Below are positions 12,731 through 22,820 of a stretch of 64,000 nucleotides of DNA, one piece after another (within the stretch, counting starts at the first letter, position 1; the number at the start of each line of letters is the position of its first letter). This DNA comes from Hybos culiciformis (lineage: Eukaryota > Arthropoda > Insecta > Diptera > Hybotidae): assembly GCA_964007475.1 (NCBI GenBank), contig OZ023273.1, positions 73,137,842 through 73,201,841 on the forward strand, given 5' to 3'. The translations under genes were made by a program, and so were the position numbers. A model generated the notes under the pieces. It ran no database searches and had not been told where the DNA came from. It worked only from the letters and a program-made list of their open reading frames with translations.

Positions 12731-13798
12731 TGTATGGCAGCTATCACATCCAGTAGAGAACCATTGATGCCACTTTGGGCTAAGTTGGAGTAAAGCCTAC
12801 CCAACATTCCCCCATCGGAGGATTTTCGATATCACCCGCGAGGCATATTCAAAATCCTCTTTTAAAAAAAAAAATTAAAAAATTTTGTATGGCAGCTATC
12901 ACATCCAGTAGAGAACCATTGATGCCACTTTGGCTCAAATTGGACTAAAGCCCACCCAACATTCCCCCATCGGAGGATTTTCGATATCACCCGCGAGGTA
13001 GATTCAAAATCCTCTTTTAAAAAAAAAATTAAAAAATTTTGTATGGCAGCTATTACATCCAGTAGAAAACCATTGATGCCACTTTGGGCTAAGTTGGAGT
13101 AAAGCCCACCCAACATTCCCCCATCGGAGGATTTCCGATATCACCCGCGAGGTATATTCAAAATGCTCTTTTAAAAAAAAAATTAAAAATTTTTGTATGG
13201 CAGCTATCACATCCAGTAGAGAACCATTGATGCCACTTTGGTCTAAGTTGAACTAAAGCCCACCCAACATTCCCCCATCGGAGGATTTTCGATATCACCC
13301 GCGAGGCATATTCAAAATCCTCTTTTAAAAAAAAAATTAAAAAATTTTGTATGGCAGCTATCACATCCAGTAGAGAACCATTGACGCCACTTTGGGCCAA
13401 GTTGGAGTAAAGCCCACCCAACATTCCCCCATCGGAGGATTTTCGATATCACCCACGAGGCATATTCAAAATCCTCTTTAAAAAAAAAAATTAAAAAATT
13501 TTGTATGGCATCTATCACATCCAGTAGAAAGCCACTGATGCCACTTTGGCTCAAGTTGGACTAAAGCCCACCGAACATTCCCCCATCGGAAGATTTTCGA
13601 TATCACCCGCGAGGCATATTCAAAATCCTCTTTTAAAAAAAAATTAAAAAATTTTGTATGGCAGCTATCACATCCAGTAGAGAACCATTGATGCCACTTT
13701 GGGCTAAGTTGAAGTAAAGCCCACCCAACATTCCCCCATCGGAGGATTTTCGATATCACCCGCGAGGCATATTCAAAATCCTCTTTTAAAAAAAAAAA
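12731..13798. repeat. 154-bp tandem satellite, seven units
   Basis: Unit starts (TGTATGGCAGCTATCACATC or close variants) lie at 12731, 12886, 13040, 13194, 13348, 13502 and 13655, so the period is 153-155 bp. Each unit carries a GC-richer core (CATTCCCCCATCGGAGGATT) and ends in an A tract. The repeated open frames on the minus strand are by-products of the repeat. The array stops exactly where the palindrome at 13799 begins. Confidence 0.9.
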
Positions 13799-14048
13799 CA
13801 CACGAAGCAGTCATAGAACTGCCGACAGAAGTTAATACTTAAAAGATTTAAACTATGAAATAACAGTGAAATAACAAATGTAAATTAAAATAAAAAGTAA
13901 CAATACAAAATCTTGCCTTCAATAAAATTGATTTTTAATTTAATTTACATTTTGTACTGAGCAGCCAATCATTTGTACCACTGTTATTTCATAGTTTAAA
14001 TCTTTTAAGTATTAACTTCTGTCGGCAGTTCTATGACTGCTTCGTGTG
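13799..14048. mobile_element. MITE-like palindrome with perfect 70-bp inverted arms
   Basis: Arms 13799-13868 and 13979-14048 are exact reverse complements beginning CACACGAAGCAGTCATAG, with a 110-bp AT-rich loop. The left edge abuts the 154-bp satellite, the right edge the ~97-bp satellite. A second copy lies at 49261-49478 and a lone arm end at 47085-47098. Confidence 0.8.
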
Positions 14049-14265
14049 TTTTTTTTCGTATATTTTGCTCCGGAATGACCTAACCGTAACTCCCCACTCA
14101 AAAAATTTTTTTTCAGGTAATATTAATTTCACCGGAGCTACCTATTTCGGAAAAAAAAAAGTTTGTACATTTTGTGTCGGCACGACCTAATCGTACCTCC
14201 ATCCCCAAAAATTTTTCGGCTGGTAATCTTAATTTCACCGGAGCTACCTATTTAAAAAAAAAAAA
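14049..14265 (+). repeat. ~97-bp satellite, about two diverged units
   Basis: Two units with GTATATTTTGCTCCGG, CGACCTAACCGTA and TTTCACCGGAGCTACCTATT landmarks, more diverged than those at 22821-25625. Confidence 0.75.
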
Positions 14266-15993
14266 AATCAAAAGAGCTGTCATGGGATACCAGATTGGAA
14301 CGTAGTTCCTTAGCGTACATATAAGTAATTTTCATTTTTTATCAATTCAAAATTTTATTAATTTAAAAAGAAACTTTTTTCTACTTTTCCCAGTTTTCTC
14401 TAATTTTTTTCATTTAAAGAAACCTTTTTTAAGGAGCAATTTTAGACTGTTTTTTCGAATTTCGAAGATCTTTTTTGACATCAAAAATTCAAAAATCTAA
14501 AACTAAGAGTCTGTTCACTTATTAGTAATTATTGAAAAAATTGAAATCGGATTTAATATTCCAGATTTTTTAATTTGTGAACGACACGTTTTTACTGCTG
14601 TTATTTAAAAAAATGAAATAATTTTGTCCTAAAGCCGTTCACAAATTCAATTTTACTTCTTAAAGTTCTGCAAAGGCAAATTTTAAATTTCCCATAACAA
14701 ACCTAAATTTGTAGGTCTACTTTTAAGTGAATTCAAAAACTAAAATTGTATAGAAAAGAAAAAAGCGGCAAAAATGGGTAAGAAAATTCGGTCGTTCACG
14801 TATTATTATAAGTTTTTGATTTCAGTGAGCCAAATATTATTTTATAAGTAGTTGATTTTAGCAGATTATACAGAATGCAGAAAATTACGTCCTCAATTTA
14901 GAAATTGTGACTCTAAGTTTATCAATTTTCATACAACGTTCAATAAAAAACTATTACTATTTGCCGCGAGAGGGACTGTTTATTTGCCGCGAAAGGGACT
15001 GTTTACATTTTATCAAATCATATAAAATGCGACGGCGTCGACTCATTATTTAAACTTTAAAAAAATTAACAGGTATCGTTAATATTGACTGTTTTGACAA
15101 CCCATTTATTTAAATTTTTTTCACCCATAAGTATGTGCCTTTTTTCGCCATAGGAGTCGCTATTTGGAGATTTAAATAAGTGAATACTTATAAATTTAAA
15201 TTTTTTGTTTTTGGTGTTTTTGCAACACAAAAAAAAAGAAATATCATAAGCAAAAATGGCAAAGTATCGGAATATTAAACGCCGGCAGGTGACTTGACTT
15301 GCCTTGGTACCGAATAGCGCCTTTATATTGGCAAAATAATACTGTCAAAATTATACAAGATTTTTATTAACATTGAAATTAGTATGAAAATCTAAATTTT
15401 ATTTGAACTATAAAATATTAATTAGTTAATAATAAAAAATTAATATTTAATAAATATTTTATTTTATAAATATTTTATAAATTGAAATAAAATTTAAGTT
15501 TATCAATTTTCATACAAAGTTCAATAAAAAATACAAGAGCCGGCGGGACGTTTGATAGATGTGAAACATCGGAATTATTTTGTACAGATAATATTGATAG
15601 ATAACTTTGATAGAATTTTGGATTTTAATTTTATAAATTTCTTTGGATGTTTACTATTCTTTTTGTTTTATTTCTATTAATTATTAATGCAAACCAAAGA
15701 ACACAATATTTATTAAAATACCTAAAAAAATATAATAAAAATATAATAATTTTTTTTAACTTTTTTTTTTGTTTATCATGTACCGACAGACGCCGACGCG
15801 ATCATACTTTTGGTCGCTGCGGCTTAGCAGCGATATTTTCAAAATTTTTTGGAACTGCTGCTAAAAAAAAATCATTGCTCACTCAAAATCTATGATCGCG
15901 TCGGAATGTGTACCGACACTATGTACTGACACTAAAGTGTTCAAATTTTTAATAAATTTTTCCATAAGAGCGTAGAATAAGAACTACGTTCCA
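14266..15993. other. Segment flanked by inverted GGAACGTAGTTC, lying between satellite blocks
   Basis: GGAACGTAGTTCCTTA at about 14297 and TAAGAACTACGTTCC at about 15978 are inverted copies; satellite units lie just outside both. Inside is AT-rich, gene-less DNA and a smaller inverted pair CCGACGCGATCATA / TATGATCGCGTCGG (about 15792 and 15890). It could be an element inserted in a satellite array; no TSD is evident. Confidence 0.4.
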
Positions 15994-16845
15994 AAAATTC
16001 GTATATTTTGCTCCGGCACGACCTAACCGTAGCTCCCCACCCAAAATTTTTTTTGCAGGTAATATTAATTTCACCGGAGCTACCTATTTTGAAAAAAAAA
16101 AAAAAATTTTCGTATATTTTGCTCCGCCACGACCTAACCGTAGCTCTCCACCCAAAAATTTTTTTTCAGGTAATATTAATTTCACCGGAGCTACCTATTT
16201 TGAAAAAAAAATTTTCGTATATTTTGCTCCGGCACGACCTAACGGTAGCTCCCCACCCAAAATTTTTTTTTCAGTTAATATTAATTTCACCGGAACTACC
16301 TATTTTGAAAAAAAAATTTTTTTATATCTTTTGCTCCGGCATGACCTAACCGTAGCTCTCCACCCAAAAATTTTTTTTAGGTAATATTAATTTCACCGGA
16401 GCTACTATTTAAAAATTTAAAAATTTTCGTATATTTTGCTCCGGCACGACCTAACCGTAGCTCCCCACCCAAAAATTTTTTTTCAGGTAATATTAATTTC
16501 ACCGAAGCTACCTATTTCGGAAAAAAAATGTTTCTGTACATTTTGAGCCAGGACGATCCTAACCGCAGCTCCCTAGCCAAAATTTTTGGTCATGTAATCT
16601 TTATTTGACCGAAGCTACGTATTTTGAAAAAAAAAAAAATTTGTAAATTTTGAGCCGGGACAACCCTAACCGTAGCTCCGTACCCAAAATTTTTGGTCAG
16701 ATAGTCTTTATTTCACCAGAGCTACCTATTTTCAAAAAAATTTTTTTTATAAATTTTGAGCCGGGACGACCCTAACCGTAGCTCCGTGCCCAAAATTTTT
16801 AGTCAGATAATCTTTATTTCATCAGAGCTACCTATTATGACAAAA
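15994..16845 (+). repeat. ~97-bp satellite array, about nine units
   Basis: Units carry TATTTTGCTCCGGCACGACC, CCTAACCGTAGCTCCCCACC and TTTCACCGGAGCTACCTATT. Units after about 16530 are more diverged (TTTTGAGCCGGGACGACC variants), so homogeneity falls towards the array edge. Confidence 0.9.
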
Positions 16846-17131
16846 AAAAATTTAGCTTTAAATAATTTGTAAACGACAGATTTTTAAAAAATAATTTGAA
16901 TTTAAATTTTTCGCGCCAAATTATTTTGTTTTTATAAATGACAAAAATGATTATTGAGTGGAATTTTTTTTTTGAGTATTGAAACGTCAAAAAAGCATGT
17001 CGTTTCGAACTCGAATGAGTCTCCGAAAATAAATTTCTACCCTCTACAGAATAACTCAATTATATCATACAACGCCGCTAAAGAAGTATTAACTTCAAAA
17101 ATTAAAAAATTTTGTATGGCAGCTATCACAG
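16846..17131 (+). repeat. Common tail of the satellite block, joined to a 154-bp satellite fragment
   Basis: Matches the tail at 25626-26032 (CGCGCCAAATTATTTTGTTT, TTGAGTATTGAAACGTCAAA, TAAAGAAGTATTAACTTC). At 17106-17131 it runs into TTTTGTATGGCAGCTATCAC, the start of the 154-bp satellite unit, which links the two satellites in one composite repeat. Confidence 0.65.
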
Positions 17132-17379
17132 CTAGTACATATGTTCGAAGTTGGACCTCACCCAATATTTTCTTTGAACCTTCTAAATATTAATATGTGA
17201 TTCCAAATATTGTACATCTTACTGGACTCGATGTTTCTTTGTAGCAAAGTTTTGTAGGCTATTTGTTCCCGGCATTTTAGATTTTGCTATCGTGGTCTAA
17301 TTAGAATTTTCCAAACGTCAGTTTTGTGTTTATTTTTAAATTTGTAAAAAAAAAAAAAAAATTTAATTTAATTCGATAA

Positions 17380-17463
17380 AAATAAAAATAATATTTGGAT
17401 TCAACAATGATCGATTGTTTGGTGCTGGTGGACGTGGGAAAAAGGTGGGAAAAAAGTAGCCAG
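17380..17463 (+). other. Possible 5' noncoding exon ending at a splice donor
   Basis: A less AT-rich stretch ends in GTAGCCAG followed by GTAAGG at 17464, a strong splice-donor match. Joined to the acceptor at 20481 it would be 5' untranslated, because the frame continuing into the downstream open frame has a stop upstream. Pairing with the downstream exon is inference; RNA evidence is lacking. Confidence 0.25.
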
Positions 17464-17481
17464 GTAAGGAAATATACTTAA

Positions 17482-17580
17482 AGTTCCCATAGAGTTTTTT
17501 GTTTTTAATTTAACAAACTGATGATGATGATTGTTCAGAACTTGGGTTGGGATCAGTGAACAAAAACTCTATGGGAACTT
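17482..17580. mobile_element. Short TTAA-flanked MITE
   Basis: AGTTCCCATAGAGTTTTT and AAAAACTCTATGGGAACT are inverted ends around a 99-bp body, with TTAA immediately outside both (17478-17481 and 17581-17584), as for piggyBac-type insertion. A TA duplication cannot be excluded because the flanks are palindromic. Confidence 0.6.
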
Positions 17581-17584
17581 TAAT

Positions 17585-18770
17585 TGTAAAACGAAGGAAG
17601 ATTCTTTTAAATCAGAAATTTTGGATAAAACATTGTTCTAATTCTTCTAATATAAAATAAACAAACCAAAATAAAATAGAAGTAAAATAAATAATTTTAT
17701 AATTTGAGTTTATAACAATATTCTGGATAAGAATTTATACAGGAAGCGATCTTACCTGATCTTATTTCTTATATAAAAAAGAAAAGTGTAAACTTCAATT
17801 TATTACGGACGGGACGGATTGCTCTTTGGTGTGAAAAAATCTGACGACAATTACCTATCATACCATGCATATGTCGTCCTTAGTCACTTCATGACTTCAT
17901 TTCTCTTATTTAATCGATTTATAAATAATTTGTGAATTAAAATTAACTATTATTAATTTAATTTATTAATTCTCTTTTGCATTCATTAAATTTATTAGCT
18001 TTTGTGCCGGTAATTTGTTTATTGCAAATATGATTGCACCCAAATCAGTCAATTGATTGCAAGAAGCAAGACGTCACTTCCTCATCATCGTCCCGCGACT
18101 CGCTTCTTTTTCCTGAAGAAACATTCTTTCAATAATATTTATGGCACTTATACCCTACCTTCTTCATCATCTGAGTTTCTACATGGTCTTTTTTTATAAT
18201 CAGCAAATTTTTAAAAATTGAACCAAATAAGCTTCCACTTGCACGATGGTTATAACTTTTGATTAATTTAGACATTAAGAATAAACACTTTATTTATTTT
18301 TTATTTTTATTAAAAATGATTAAAAGTTTATTTCATATTTCGACGATTTTAAAAGAAAGTTTGTAGATATTATCTAGGTATCTATTATGATAGTTATTAG
18401 CTATTATTAAATATTATCAAATACCGACCAATTATTCATTTAATTTGATAAATGATTTGTGATAATGTAGATAACAAGTTACAAATCCTTATTATTTTTG
18501 TTTGTATTTTCGAAAGATTTATACTTAGGAAACACAATCAGGACGTTGAATAATATAATTTGGAAGATTGTCAAACTATTAAAACTAACTATATTTAAAA
18601 TCTTCCATAAGAACTTCAATGTTTCTTATTAAAAAAAAGCTGATTATGAAAAAACACAGATTAATATGGGAAATGGATAAATTTATTATGTTTCCCTGTT
18701 AATTTTCTTTAACATATCATTATTCGTAATTGCTCCATAACAATTATGAATAATACATATATAACACATA
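17585..18770. other. AT-rich intergenic or intronic sequence
   Basis: No coding sequence recognised; it would be intron if the two exons flanking it belong to one gene. Confidence 0.4.
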
Positions 18771-20403
18771 CAGGGCCGGTCCTGCTATATGTGCATGATG
18801 TGCACTTGCACAGGGCGCCTAACGAATAGGGCGCCAATCGATTTGTAGTCAAGAACATGCAAATCCATTCAAAATTGACTACTGTGCTACTGTTCACAAA
18901 AAAACTCAGAAAAAAATCAACACAGTATACAATTTTTTTTGTATACCGTGATCAAATTGCACATTGTATAATGTGCAAATAAGAATTCAGCATAGAATAA
19001 AATCAACATAGTATTTATGTAAATATTGTTTTTTGGTATACACTAGGTAGAAAAAGTCTGCGTACGGGCTCGTTTCTTATTTTTTGTTGAAAATGTTCCC
19101 AGTTTTTGATGTCATTTAAAAGTACTCTATGAAAAATGTTTTTTTGTGAAAACATTTTTTTTTTTCAAAATTTAAATTTTTGAGAAATAATATCAATTTT
19201 TTGAACTGTCTGAGTACAGCCTGTTTCAATGCCGCGTCTCAGAAATTAACTGGTAATCTCATTTGAAACGCAATTGAATGTAGATAATTTGCGCCATATA
19301 ATTTTATCTGTACGATAAGCGAAAGTATCAAAAATTGTCTTTGAAAGTCATAGGAATAGCTTAGAACTGCTGGAAAATAGGTTAGAACCGCTTCTTTTTA
19401 TGATTTTCAAAGGCGATTTTTGACACTTTCACTTATCGTAGGGATAAAATTTTATGGCGCAAAATTATCTACATTCAATTGCCTTTCAAATGGCATCATT
19501 AGTTAATTTTTGAGACGCGGCATTAAAACCGGCTGTACGCAGACTTTTCCAAAAATTGATATTTCTCAAAGTTTAAATTTTGATAAAAAAATTTTTTTTA
19601 CAGAGTCCTTTTAAATGACATCAAAAACTGGGAACATGTGGAACAAAAAATAAGAAAACGAGCCCGTACGCAGACTTTTTCTACCTAGTGTATGTATATT
19701 TATTTGAGGACTAGCACTAGACCTACTGGGAATACCTCGTTAAATACCGCTTTAGTATAGTCTACTTCAGACTTCAAACTGCGGCTCTTGAGCCGCATGC
19801 GGCTCATAACATAAATTTATGCGGCTTTGGAAATCATTTTTTTTTACACTGCATTGGGCTCGAAGAACAATTCCGACAATTTTTTTTTTTCACCCGGCCT
19901 AAACTTTTTTCATTCTAAACTACAAATAAAGAATTTTCTTGCACCCTACAAATCAAGAATTTTTTTTCCACTGTAAACTACAAATAAAGAATTTTTATTA
20001 TTTTGTAAAAATAAACATCGAGTTTCAATGACAGAATAGAATTGAAGAAATCAATTAAGGGTGTCATCATTAAAATTACAATTAATTTTGAAGAATTATA
20101 TATTTTGAACAATGTATAAAATTCATAATTAGAAATCAAAATTATTGTTTTATTTAATTTTTAATATTTTAAAACGGTATATAAATCAAAAATTAAATAT
20201 ATTGATTTTCTTATATACATTTATAATTATTAAAAAATTTGCGGCTCTTTAATTTTTGATATTTCTTAAAATTTGCTCGCTTATGTTTTGGGTTGCTCAG
20301 GCCTGGTCTACCTCAATGGTGACGTGAAAATGACTTATACTATGCTTATGGGCGCAATTTTTAAAATCGGCACAGGGCGCAGAATCAGCTAGGACCGGGC
20401 CTG
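18771..20403. mobile_element. Non-autonomous hAT element with nested foldback element
   Basis: Starts CAGGGCCGGTCCTGC and ends AGGACCGGGCCTG in inverted orientation. AACACATA lies directly outside both ends (18763-18770 and 20404-20411), an exact 8-bp hAT duplication. There are GGGCGC motifs near both ends, but no transposase. Removing the nested 650-bp foldback element leaves about 980 bp. Confidence 0.88.
19041..19690. mobile_element. 650-bp foldback mariner-like MITE
   Basis: CACTAGGTAGAAAAAGTCTG at the left is mirrored by CAGACTTTTTCTACCTAGTG at the right, and TA flanks both ends (19039-19040, 19691-19692). The two halves remain complementary almost to the centre (near 19370), for example ACGATAAGCGAAAGT opposite ACTTTCACTTATCGT. 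The whole element could fold into one long imperfect hairpin. Confidence 0.85.
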
Positions 20404-20481
20404 AACACATATATTAATAATAAGTTATTAATTCTTTTTTAACAAAACTTGAAAATTTTTCTTTGTTTATATGATTTTTAG

Positions 20482-20782
20482 GGAAGAAAACATGATATCA
20501 GATAATGCAAATCAAGTGGAATCATCATCAAATGCAACTGGAAGTAAAATAGAAAAAATTTCTTGGGCTACTGAAGTACATTTAGAAGAAAATGATCCGG
20601 TTGAATTACAAAGGATTCGAAATTCTATTAGCTTAAGTTTGTGTCAAGAAGAATTTAATGACAACAGTTTTGATGAGAAATTATACGAAAGCACTTTTAT
20701 TAAAATCAATAAATCTGACAGTGATGTATCAAAACAAGACATTAAACAAGATTCAATATTTTATAGCTCAAATCAAAATTAA
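20482..20782 (+). CDS. Probable terminal coding exon, unknown protein (96 aa from ATG)
   Basis: Not recognised. A good splice acceptor (pyrimidine-rich TATATGATTTTTAG, ending 20481) precedes an open frame whose first ATG is at 20492. The 96-residue product is hydrophilic and acidic, Ser/Asn/Asp/Glu-rich, without transmembrane segment or Cys/His motif; it includes ISWATEVHLEENDPVELQRI and ends at TAA 20780-20782. Its codon use is more protein-like than surrounding DNA, which is why I rate it as likely real. Upstream exon(s) would lie beyond the hAT element; a candidate donor is at 17464. It could also be the last exon of an otherwise unseen gene, or a transposon-derived exon. Confidence 0.5.
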
Positions 20783-22438
20783 ATTAGTCAATTTTCATCC
20801 AAATTTAAATGTAAATAAGCATTCCCCTTTATCTACATCCCTGTATTTATGTAAATTTAAATATTATTTATTACGAAACTTATTTCTGACTAATTTGTGA
20901 CAAAACTCGCATGATGGGATATTGTTATGCGAATAACAAAATTTTATTTTATTTCTTATGCACGCTTAATGATAAATGACATGTAGTTTTTCAGCCAATA
21001 GACTATACAGACAGATAAAATCATCTTCAAAAAAAAAGTGTAACATTCTGGAAAATTTTAAGTAGGAATAAATATCTTTAAATTTCTTTGAATTTACTAT
21101 TTTCCATTATAAAATAAAATTGTTTAATATTATTTTGCATTCAATTCTATTGGTCAGTAAAATTTTTCATGTTAAATTTAGAAAGAAATTTGTAAAAGAC
21201 TTGATAAATATTATTTTAATACTTGTAGATTTCTATTTAAATATTTTTAATGCAAACAGTCTCAAAATAATATGCTAATTTTAAATTATTTATAAATTAT
21301 TACAAATTAATATAGTTCTTAAATAATACGATTTCCTAATTGAGTCCCAGAATTAGTCATGTTTTGGTTCTTCAGGATATGTTATTTATCGTTGTTTTTT
21401 TTTTAACCTATCAATAACCCTGCAACATTGATATTAACATTAGTTTAATTAATATTTTTATGTACCATAGTAATTAAAATAATATTGTTCTGGACCTAAA
21501 TCAACTTCAATTTTTCTTTTAAATAAAATATATTTTATAAAAGAAGGATTAAAAAGAAAAATAAAAAAAAAAATTATTTCAAATTCTCAAATTAGCTGTT
21601 ATCCTTAACTAGTTATTTTATTTATTGCTATATAAGAATATAAAATTTATCTTCTGTGTGTGTATAGTATATTTTCCTAAATGAAAAAATGAGGAAATTT
21701 TCGTATTATTTTCATTCACTTTTCTTTTCTTTTCTTTTTTTTGTTATAATTTTTTTCTTTTCTCATTGAGAAGTGAAAATAACAAAATTTAAATAAAATA
21801 TTAAAGCTTGCACGCGACACAATTTTTTTTTTTTTTTGGAATTTTTTTGTTTTTTTTTTTTTTTTTAATAAATCTAGGTTGGAGTTTTAAAAAGGAAATG
21901 ATGAAAATGATAATATTATTCTTGGAAAATAGTTCCATAAAAGGCAAACGATAACAATAGAATAAAGAGAAACACGTAAAAACACATATAATATAGTAAA
22001 ATTGTACGTACAACTCCATTCGAGAATGTATCGCCCAGAAAATGAATCATATACATAGTATTTAGTTCAAAGTTTAAACAAATAAATATATAAAATTATT
22101 ACATATATATTATTTTGTTTTGTTAACATATTTTATATTCCACATGTCTAAATAAATACAAAGAAAAAAAAAATTTTCTCCTTCACATTATTATTTTTTA
22201 AATTTTATTTTATAATCTAGAAAAAAATTAAATTTGAACAAAAATAAGAAAAAGATTTAAAAATTTTTGATCTTATGTATTATATATATACTGTACAAGT
22301 ATATGCATATTATATACATATAGTATCAAATTGAACTAAATTATTCAACTTAAATTTAAAAAGAAAACAAATTTTCATTTATCATATTTTTAATATTTAA
22401 TTTAATATTAAATTTGAGTAAAACGGAATAAGCGGACA
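20783..22438. other. AT-rich sequence
   Basis: Probably includes the 3' untranslated region of the preceding exon (several AATAAA sites, for example near 21067). No other feature recognised. Confidence 0.4.
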
Positions 22439-22613
22439 ATTCGTCTAAAATTAAGTAGTCACAAAATTCGTCCACAATCAGGGATTACAACCCTATTTAC
22501 AAAATTTTGCATGTAAATAGCGCGCGCGCCCAATTTATATGCAAAATTTTGTTAAATAGGGTTGTAATCCCTGATTGTGGACGAATTTTGTGACTACTTA
22601 ATTTTAGACGAAT
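22439..22613. repeat. 175-bp near-perfect palindrome at the left edge of the large satellite block
   Basis: ATTCGTCTAAAATTAAGTAG at the left is matched in inverted form by CTACTTAATTTTAGACGAAT at the right. Complementarity continues through GGGATTACAACCCTATTTA and AAAATTTTGCAT to a GCGCGCGCGC centre near 22525. Confidence 0.85.
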
Positions 22614-22820
22614 AGTTTTAGACAAATTGATTTTAGACTAATTGTTTTTAGACGAATTGTTTTAGACGAATTGTTTTAGACGAATTATTTTAGAGAAATT
22701 GTTTTAGACTAATTGTTTTTAGACGAATTGTTTTAGATGAATTGTTTTAGAAGAATTGTTTTAGACAAATTGTTTTAGACGAATTGAGCTTAGACGAACT
22801 GTTTAAGACGAATTGCCCGC
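22614..22820 (+). repeat. 18-19-bp tandem repeats of TTTTAGACGAATTG
   Basis: About eleven short units (GTTTTAGACGAATT and one-base variants). They repeat the outermost ATTTTAGACGAAT of the adjoining palindrome, suggesting amplification from its arm. The run stops where the ~97-bp satellite begins. Confidence 0.85.

Noticed and set aside
12731..13798. CRISPR-like array
   Set aside because: Units are contiguous 154-bp satellites with no unique spacers, in a eukaryotic context.
12862..13801. Minus-strand overlapping open frames with ILRWGNVGWAL repeats
   Set aside because: By-product of the 154-bp satellite having few stops in one frame; no other evidence of coding.
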